Shown here piece by piece: positions 6,433-11,487 of a DNA stretch of 11,487 bases. Where the stretch lies: assembly GCA_910584495.1 (NCBI GenBank), contig CAJUAR010000081.1:1-11487 (forward strand). The letters run 5' to 3'. Each line of letters opens with the position of its first letter. Position 1 is the first letter of the stretch. Below the pieces are notes generated by a model that made no database searches, was not told the origin of the DNA, and was given only the letters and a program-made list of their open reading frames with translations. The position numbers and the translations under genes were made by a program. Source of the stretch: an uncultured Muribaculaceae bacterium. GTDB lineage: Bacteria; Bacteroidota; Bacteroidia; Bacteroidales; Muribaculaceae.

Positions 6433-7586
6433 CTGCGGCGGTCTTTGCCGTGGGGCCGCGAGGCCTGAGGTTTGTTTGCTGCCTGCTGACGTATTGTCAC
6501 CTGCGTGGCTCCGAAGCCATATTCGCGGAATGACGCATCTTGCACGTCGTGCCCCTTGTAACGGTGTGTAAGTTCTTTCATAATGGCTTGGCGGAGAACA
6601 CCTTCGCCCTTGCCGTGTATGAATACAATCTTGGTGCCCGGACGTCGAAGGTTGGAATCCATCACTTCGCTGAACTTATTGATTTGGGCATTGAGAATGT
6701 CGGCAGGTTCAAGACCGTCGATACTGTCGAAAAGTTCGGAGGCGTGAAGGTCGACTTCAATAAGGTCAGGAGTTTCGCGGCGCACCTGCTTTCTGGGAGC
6801 CGGAGCAGCCTTCTCTTTCGCAGCGCGTGCGGCAGCAGCTCCTTGCAGCGACTGAGCCATGGCCATAGCATCGACAGTTGTGCGGCTCTGCGGTTTGTCG
6901 GCAACAGTTACGTCAAGAGCTATTACCGGCACATCGAAATAGGGATTGGGCCGGAAACAGTGGAGCTTGGCAAATTTTGTGGCATCGATGTTGAATTCCA
7001 CAAATCCCGGAGCCTTGGCGGCGAAAGACGATTCGGTCTTATAGGCTACATACTGCACGGCAAGACGGTCGAACGATGGAAGATCGTCGACAGTAAGAGC
7101 AAATGCAAATTCTTGAATGTTAGGCTCTATCACGCCAGAATAGCGGAGCTTCCAATCCTTGCAGTCTTCGGAACGGCTCATTATGGCCATTGCAAGATAG
7201 TAGTTCGAATCGTTGACGACGTAGGCATCGAACGAAGCTTTCGAGAGGGTCCTGAGATCGGAAGCCTCGAAACCAAGAACAATGTTTAGCACATTGCCGC
7301 CCGCCGTTTCAATAACGGGAAGACGTGTTGGTTCGTCGGGGGCTTTTTCTTTGACCACTACCGGTGCGGGAGCGGGCTTTGGAGCTTCTTCAATCACACG
7401 CAGGGCGCGGAAGCTGCGTGTGGGCACGTCGTCGCCGGCATGAGCCACCACCACGCACTCGCGCACAAGCACGGGGGTCTCAAAGCCGTCTTCGTCGACA
7501 TAGGCAATGTCGCCGGCAATTCGCACCACCTTGCCGCCGCCTACGGAATTTAGATATCTTACAGTATCGCCAACAATAGGATTCAT
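6429..7586 (-). CDS. DUF2027 and Smr domain protein
   Basis: A 385-residue protein of the DUF2027/Smr type found in Bacteroidota. The N-terminus (about 1-65) begins MNPIVGDTVRYLN and has a small beta-rich, KOW/Tudor-like look. A proline- and lysine-rich linker at about 68-88 leads to a beta-rich middle region (about 95-230). A charged linker (about 250-270) is followed by the Smr domain (about 276-366) with DLH at 279-281 and HGKGEGVLR at 324-332, the conserved nuclease-associated motifs. Smr domains in MutS2 and related proteins cut nucleic acid or rescue collided ribosomes; which applies here is unknown. There is no MutS ATPase. The basic tail ends KDRRR. An upstream ATG at 7655 would add 23 residues lying within the preceding gene; ATG 7586 is preferred for its ATGA overlap and the conserved-looking N-terminus. 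Confidence 0.87.
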   Translation of the reverse strand: MNPIVGDTVRYLNSVGGGKVVRIAGDIAYVDEDGFETPVLVRECVVVAHAGDDVPTRSFRALRVIEEAPKPAPAPVVVKEKAPDEPTRLPVIETAGGNVLNIVLGFEASDLRTLSKASFDAYVVNDSNYYLAMAIMSRSEDCKDWKLRYSGVIEPNIQEFAFALTVDDLPSFDRLAVQYVAYKTESSFAAKAPGFVEFNIDATKFAKLHCFRPNPYFDVPVIALDVTVADKPQSRTTVDAMAMAQSLQGAAAARAAKEKAAPAPRKQVRRETPDLIEVDLHASELFDSIDGLEPADILNAQINKFSEVMDSNLRRPGTKIVFIHGKGEGVLRQAIMKELTHRYKGHDVQDASFREYGFGATQVTIRQQAANKPQASRPHGKDRRR

Positions 7587-8470
7587 ATCGAAAGGCCTGT
7601 TCGTTCGTGCAGGCCGAACATAAGGTTCATAATATGGACAGCGTTGCCGGTGCAACCTTTGGTGAGGGCATCGAGCGAGGCATCAATCTCCAGATAGCCG
7701 TCGTGGCTGTAGAGGCGCATGAGGCATTTGTTGCTGCCTCTGAGGTCTTCGTCAATCACACCTTCGCCTGGAATGACATAGACAAAGTTATGGTCGGAAT
7801 AGGCTTCGTCGTAGATGCGGTGAATTTCTTCAATAGCCAGTGGCGTGGTCATGGCCAGCCGCAGGTCGAGACGTTTGAAGGGTGCTGTGGCTGAGGGCTG
7901 GGTCGTGATGGGACCGGCAAAATCGGGCTGCACCATGGTGAAGAAATTACTTGCTTCGGCCACATCGAGCGGGATGGGGGTTCCCGACAGACGCAGATTG
8001 ATGTTGTCGGTTAGCAAGCCGTTTTTTGCCATTGGGAAAAGCGACAGCTCGATGAGCATGGCATAGGCACTGGGGCAGACAGCCCAACGCGAGCCGCGCA
8101 CCAGAGCCTTGCGGTTGTATTCGGCAAGGCCATAGGTCATTTCGCCTTTGGCGATAGTCTTTGTGGCTTTGCCCAGCACGATGAGACGGAAATTGTGGTC
8201 GTCGTTGTATTTTTGGAGAATCTCTTCGGTGATATTGTCTTCGTCAATGACAAAAAGTACATCGATACCGTCGAGTTTGAGAACTCGCTCCAGGGTGAGG
8301 TCTGTTTCGCCGGCATAGACCGGATATAGGTCAGAAAGAGGCACAGTGTTGCCTGCCGGCGATGCCACAGCCCGCAAGTCTACATCAGGATGACGGAGCA
8401 AAAGACGCAAAAGTTGTTTTCGCACCGGGTCGTCAATGGCGGCAGAGCCGTATATTCCTACTTTTATCAT
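7583..8470 (-). CDS. ArgC-like protein with degenerate active site
   Basis: A 295-residue homologue of N-acetyl-gamma-glutamyl-phosphate reductase (ArgC). Homology is clear at both ends: KVGIYGSA then LLRLLLRHPDVDL (3-32), TYGLAEYNRKAL (112-123), LRGSNKCL (243-250) and KGCTGNAVHIMNLMFGL with RTGL (271-293). The catalytic NPGCYPT motif is replaced by CPSAYAM (132-138), so the catalytic cysteine position is Ala135 and a cysteine lies three residues earlier. The nucleotide-binding GATGYTG loop reads GSAAIDD, and the conserved HGHRH stretch is missing where the protein is shortest (about 165-200). Known ArgC enzymes have about 310-345 residues. It probably cannot reduce acyl-phosphates in the usual way; a binding, scaffold or altered role is inferred. 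ATGA overlaps join it to waaA and to the Smr gene. No other arginine gene is nearby, so the symbol argC is not assigned. Confidence 0.82.
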   Translation of the reverse strand: MIKVGIYGSAAIDDPVRKQLLRLLLRHPDVDLRAVASPAGNTVPLSDLYPVYAGETDLTLERVLKLDGIDVLFVIDEDNITEEILQKYNDDHNFRLIVLGKATKTIAKGEMTYGLAEYNRKALVRGSRWAVCPSAYAMLIELSLFPMAKNGLLTDNINLRLSGTPIPLDVAEASNFFTMVQPDFAGPITTQPSATAPFKRLDLRLAMTTPLAIEEIHRIYDEAYSDHNFVYVIPGEGVIDEDLRGSNKCLMRLYSHDGYLEIDASLDALTKGCTGNAVHIMNLMFGLHERTGLSI

Positions 8471-9771
8471 TTTGAAGTATCTGAGGTGAGATTAATATCA
8501 AAAAGGTCTTTGACAATAATGTCGGTGGCACCGATTTTCGATGCTATGTAGTCGGCGGCGGCCTTTCCGGCAGCCGCACGGGCCTTGTCGTTATTTATAT
8601 AGGTTTTCATGGCATGTGCAAAGTCTTCTGTCGAAGAAATGCACACGGCAGCCCCGGCAGCCATCAGCTCGGCAGCTTCGACAAATTTGTCGTTTTTGGG
8701 TCCGAACATCACCGGTATGCCATATACGGCCGGTTCGTTTATGTTGTGTATGCCGGTTCCGAAACCTCCGCCCACATAGGCTGCATCGGCATAGGCATAG
8801 AGGCTGCTGAGCAGTCCGAAGCAGTCAATAATCAGGTAGTCGAGGCCCGTGGCAACCTTTGCGGCATCATTTGGCTTGCCGGCGCACATGCGTGCAAAAT
8901 CGGAGAAAAGCATGGTGCGATTGCTGCCAAGACGGCGACGCATGGCCGCCAGACGGTCTTTGTCAAACTCATGTGGGGCGATGATAGCGCGGCAATTCTT
9001 GAGTTCTTTGAGGCGGTCTACGTACACGTCCTCGTCTTTTTCCCACGAACTGCCTATAACAAGGGTGAAGGCTCCTGGTTTGGCTTTTTTGAAAATCTCC
9101 ACCGGCTCGATTTTCTTGCCTGCAGCACGTATTGCCGTCACACGGTCGAAGCGTGTGTCGCCGGCCACTGTAACGTTTTTCACGCCTAAAGAGTCCAGCA
9201 GGCGGCGCGAACGTTCGTCCTGCACATAAAGGTGTCGAAACTGTCCCAGCATATCGCGGAACCAACAACCCCATGGACGGAAAAATATCTGTCCCGGACG
9301 GAACACAGCCGATATTAAATAGGTAGGTATATTGCGCTTTGCCAGTTCGGCCAGATAATTTCCCCAAAATTCATATTTGACAAAAATGGCTGTCTTTGGC
9401 TGTGCGGCATCGAGAAAAGGCTTCACAATGCCGGGAAGATCGAAGGGCAGATAGACCACAGCCACACGCGGATTGAAGTCGCGACGCACCTCGTAGCCCG
9501 ACGGAGAGAAGAAACTGAGAAGAATCTTTGTGCCGGGACGATGTTTGAGCAGAGCTTCTATGATGGGACGCCCTTGCTCGAATTCACCCAGCGATGCAGC
9601 ATGAAGCCACACGTCAAAACCATCGGGAGCCATCAGCGCCTTGAAAGTGGCTATACGGTCGAGCGTTTCGGCCTGTCCGGACAGCATGTGCCGCACTTTG
9701 GCCGACTTGAGCGAGGCAAGTCGGGCAAGTTGGCGATATATGCCTATCCCGGCATTATATAGAGGGTTCAT
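8467..9771 (-). CDS. waaA: 3-deoxy-D-manno-octulosonic acid (Kdo) transferase
   Basis: A 434-residue GT30-family glycosyltransferase that adds Kdo from CMP-Kdo to the lipid A precursor at the cytoplasmic face of the inner membrane, the first core step of lipopolysaccharide. The N-terminal half carries WLHAASLGEFEQGRPII (55-71), in which E63 corresponds to the catalytic base of characterised WaaA enzymes. VKYEFWGNYL (131-140) is a further family mark. The C-terminal half has the CMP-Kdo-binding region VIGSSWEKDE (238-247) and GGGFGTGIHNINEPA (334-348). The first 20 residues are amphipathic and probably membrane-associated. Length is normal for the family. The number of Kdo units added cannot be told from sequence. 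It overlaps gltX and the ArgC-like gene by ATGA and so belongs to the gltX operon. Confidence 0.95.
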   Translation of the reverse strand: MNPLYNAGIGIYRQLARLASLKSAKVRHMLSGQAETLDRIATFKALMAPDGFDVWLHAASLGEFEQGRPIIEALLKHRPGTKILLSFFSPSGYEVRRDFNPRVAVVYLPFDLPGIVKPFLDAAQPKTAIFVKYEFWGNYLAELAKRNIPTYLISAVFRPGQIFFRPWGCWFRDMLGQFRHLYVQDERSRRLLDSLGVKNVTVAGDTRFDRVTAIRAAGKKIEPVEIFKKAKPGAFTLVIGSSWEKDEDVYVDRLKELKNCRAIIAPHEFDKDRLAAMRRRLGSNRTMLFSDFARMCAGKPNDAAKVATGLDYLIIDCFGLLSSLYAYADAAYVGGGFGTGIHNINEPAVYGIPVMFGPKNDKFVEAAELMAAGAAVCISSTEDFAHAMKTYINNDKARAAAGKAAADYIASKIGATDIIVKDLFDINLTSDTSK

Positions 9772-11309
9772 TCGTCAGTTTTGATTCCTTCTATGCCTGC
9801 ACGTATGCGTCGCACTGTTTCGTCTTTGCCAAGCAGTTCGGTGATGTCGAACATGTGAGGGCCTTTACATTCGCCAACGACGGTGAGGCGGAAAGCATTC
9901 ATCACGTTGCCAAGGTGCAGGCCTTTGTCCTCAATCCATTTGAGCACTACGGGCTCGAGGGCTGCGGCCTCGAAGTTGTCCCGGCCTTCGAGCAATGTTG
10001 CCAGCTCTGCCATGATGGCGGGCATCTCGGCGTTCCAGCGTTTTTTCACTGCCTTCGGGTCGTAGCTCGTCGGGGCTGCGAAGAAGAAACGTGCGTTGTC
10101 CCAAAGGTCTTTCACAAAGTTGATGCGGCTCTTGACCATTCCCACCGCTTTGGCTTTGTATTCGGTGCTGAAAGCATCGGGGTCTACGCCGTTTTGTGCC
10201 AACACGGGGTTGAAGAGCTCGGCAAGGCGTTCGTCATCAAGTTTTTGCAGATAGGTGTGGTTGAACCACTTGCCTTTTTCAAAAGCGAATTTGGCACCTG
10301 CTCGCGAGCAGTGTTCAAACGAAAATTTGGCAATAAGCTCGTCCATGTTCATCACTTCGGTGTCGTCGCCGGGATTCCAGCCTAACAGAGCGAGGAAATT
10401 GACCACAGCCTCGGGCAGATAGCCGCTTTCGCGGTAGCCGGTAGAAACATCGCCGCTTTTGGGGTCGTGCCATTCCAGGGGGAAGACAGGGAAGCCGAGA
10501 CGGTCGCCGTCGCGTTTGCTCAGTTTGCCCTTCCCGTCGGGCTTGAGCAGAAGAGGAAGATGGACAAACGACGGTGCTGTATCGGCCCATCCGAATGCTT
10601 CGTAGAGGAGCACATGCAGGGGTGCCGACGGCAGCCATTCCTCACCGCGGATAACATGCGACACTTTCATCAGATGATCGTCCACTATATTGGCAAGGTG
10701 ATAGGTGGGAAGGTCGTCGGCGCTTTTGTAAAGCACTTTGTCGTCGAGAATGTCGCTCTTAATCACCACGCGGCCGCGCAGCAGGTCGTCGACAGCAACG
10801 TCGCGGCCCGGTTCAATTTTGAAACGCACCACATACTGGGCACCTTCGTCGATGAGGCGCTTCACCTCGTCGGGGGACATTGTCAGCGAGTTGCGCATCT
10901 GTTGGCGTGTCGTGGCATCATATTGGAAATTGGGGATTTCGGCTCGTTTGGCTTCGAGTTCTGCAGGTGTGTCGAAGGCAAAGTAGGCTTTGCCGGCATC
11001 AAGGAGCATCTTCACATGTTCGCGGTAGATGTCGCGGCGCTCGCTCTGTTTGTAAGGGCCGTAAGGGCCGCCTTCGCGCACGCCTTCGTCTATGCCTATG
11101 CCCAGCCATGCCAGGGCTTCGTTGATATAGTCTTCGGCACCGGGCACAAAACGCTGTGAATCGGTGTCTTCAATTCGAAGAATCATTTTGCCGCCATGCT
11201 GGCGTGCAAAGAGATAATTATATAGAGCCGTACGCACGCCACCTATATGCAGCGGGCCTGTTGGCGACGGTGCGAAACGCACGCGTATCTCTCGTTCTGT
11301 CTGCGACAT
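9768..11309 (-). CDS. gltX: Glutamyl-tRNA synthetase
   Basis: A 513-residue class I aminoacyl-tRNA synthetase charging tRNA-Glu with glutamate and ATP in the cytoplasm. The Rossmann catalytic domain has the HIGH-type motif HIGG (21-24) within RFAPSPTGPLHIGGVRTALY, the LRIEDTD segment (44-50), and the KMSKS-type loop KLSKRDG (262-268). Residues from about 330 to the end form the helical anticodon-binding region. An insertion after the KMSKS loop, about 275-299 with GYRESGYLPEA, is familiar from Bacteroidales GltX proteins. The zinc-binding cysteines of proteobacterial enzymes are absent in the AFDTPAELEAKR region (111-122), as in many lineages. It is the first gene of the operon, with a promoter 26 bases upstream and an A-rich leader. 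Its TGA overlaps the waaA ATG. Confidence 0.97.
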   Translation of the reverse strand: MSQTEREIRVRFAPSPTGPLHIGGVRTALYNYLFARQHGGKMILRIEDTDSQRFVPGAEDYINEALAWLGIGIDEGVREGGPYGPYKQSERRDIYREHVKMLLDAGKAYFAFDTPAELEAKRAEIPNFQYDATTRQQMRNSLTMSPDEVKRLIDEGAQYVVRFKIEPGRDVAVDDLLRGRVVIKSDILDDKVLYKSADDLPTYHLANIVDDHLMKVSHVIRGEEWLPSAPLHVLLYEAFGWADTAPSFVHLPLLLKPDGKGKLSKRDGDRLGFPVFPLEWHDPKSGDVSTGYRESGYLPEAVVNFLALLGWNPGDDTEVMNMDELIAKFSFEHCSRAGAKFAFEKGKWFNHTYLQKLDDERLAELFNPVLAQNGVDPDAFSTEYKAKAVGMVKSRINFVKDLWDNARFFFAAPTSYDPKAVKKRWNAEMPAIMAELATLLEGRDNFEAAALEPVVLKWIEDKGLHLGNVMNAFRLTVVGECKGPHMFDITELLGKDETVRRIRAGIEGIKTDE

Positions 11310-11334
11310 GTCTTTTTGTTTTTTTTACAATATG

Positions 11335-11366
11335 CAAAATTAGTAATTTCGCCCGATATAGCCAAA
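11335..11366 (-). promoter_or_regulatory. Bacteroidota-type promoter for the gltX operon
   Basis: On the minus strand TTTG (11366-11363) is followed by exactly 20 bases and TAATTTTG (11342-11335), a full match to the Bacteroidota consensus at both boxes. The leader to the gltX ATG (11309) is about 20 bases, A-rich and free of a Shine-Dalgarno sequence. No other promoter was recognised inside the six-gene operon that follows. Confidence 0.8.
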
Positions 11367-11487
11367 TCAAGTGTCAAAGAGCAGGTAAAAGACACCACAA
11401 CTGAAACCCCTTTGCATTATTACCATGTAGATAAACTTACAACTGCCGGAGAGTCGCTCATCTTTGCTTTTACATTGAGGGCTTTGC
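11367..11487. other. Unassigned sequence upstream of the gltX promoter
   Basis: I can identify no gene in this edge segment. Two frames stay open to the window edge. On the minus strand one ends at TGA near 11370 and could be the 3' end of an upstream gene. On the plus strand one lacks an in-frame ATG. Neither gives a recognisable peptide. Confidence 0.3.

Noticed and set aside
7587..7655. Upstream 23-residue extension of the Smr protein
   Set aside because: It lies inside the 3' end of the ArgC-like gene and shows no conserved look, while ATG 7586 fits the overlap pattern of the operon.
11052..11069. Tandem 9-base repeat (GTAAGGGCC twice)
   Set aside because: It encodes GPYGPY in gltX, a stretch expected in GltX proteins, so it is most simply codon-level coincidence rather than a functional repeat.
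11367..11487. Possible tRNA, small RNA or partial gene at the right edge
   Set aside because: No cloverleaf, no recognisable RNA motif and no identifiable peptide; the segment is cut by the window edge.

Overview
The window reads as chromosomal DNA of a Bacteroidales bacterium, probably a gut lineage close to Muribaculaceae or Bacteroidaceae; family level is a guess. Support comes from three promoters matching the Bacteroidota sigma pattern (TTG or TTTG, 20-base spacer, TAnnTTTG), A-rich leaders without Shine-Dalgarno sites, and typical Bacteroidales proteins (DUF2027-Smr, EFR1-type flavodoxin/ferredoxin, a GltX without zinc cysteines). All eight convincing genes plus the frameshifted prfB (nine in total) lie on the minus strand. 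Nothing resembling a mobile element, CRISPR array, tRNA or rRNA was seen.

Reading in the direction of transcription (right to left), the first unit is a six-gene operon: gltX (glutamyl-tRNA synthetase), waaA (Kdo transferase), an ArgC-like protein with a degraded active site, a DUF2027-Smr protein, an EFR1-type flavodoxin/2[4Fe-4S] protein, and an AGCS sodium:amino-acid symporter. It has one promoter upstream of gltX. All five internal junctions are the same four-base ATGA start/stop overlap, so translation is probably coupled along the whole unit.

After a 202-base gap with a second promoter comes prfB-dagK. prfB (release factor 2) is split by an in-frame UGA and carries a near-perfect +1 programmed frameshift site, giving a 373-residue product. 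It overlaps dagK (a diacylglycerol-kinase-family lipid kinase) by another ATGA. The unit ends in an intrinsic terminator whose hairpin loop is also the -33 box of the third promoter, which drives a single SulP anion transporter with a C-terminal STAS domain.

The genes are mostly housekeeping: translation (gltX, prfB, Smr), envelope (waaA, dagK) and solute transport (AGCS, SulP). The least ordinary items are the ArgC-like probable pseudo-enzyme fixed between waaA and the Smr gene, the RF2 recoding site built on a strong Shine-Dalgarno sequence in a phylum that seldom uses them for initiation, and the merged terminator/promoter before sulP. I do not see a new defence or mobile system here.
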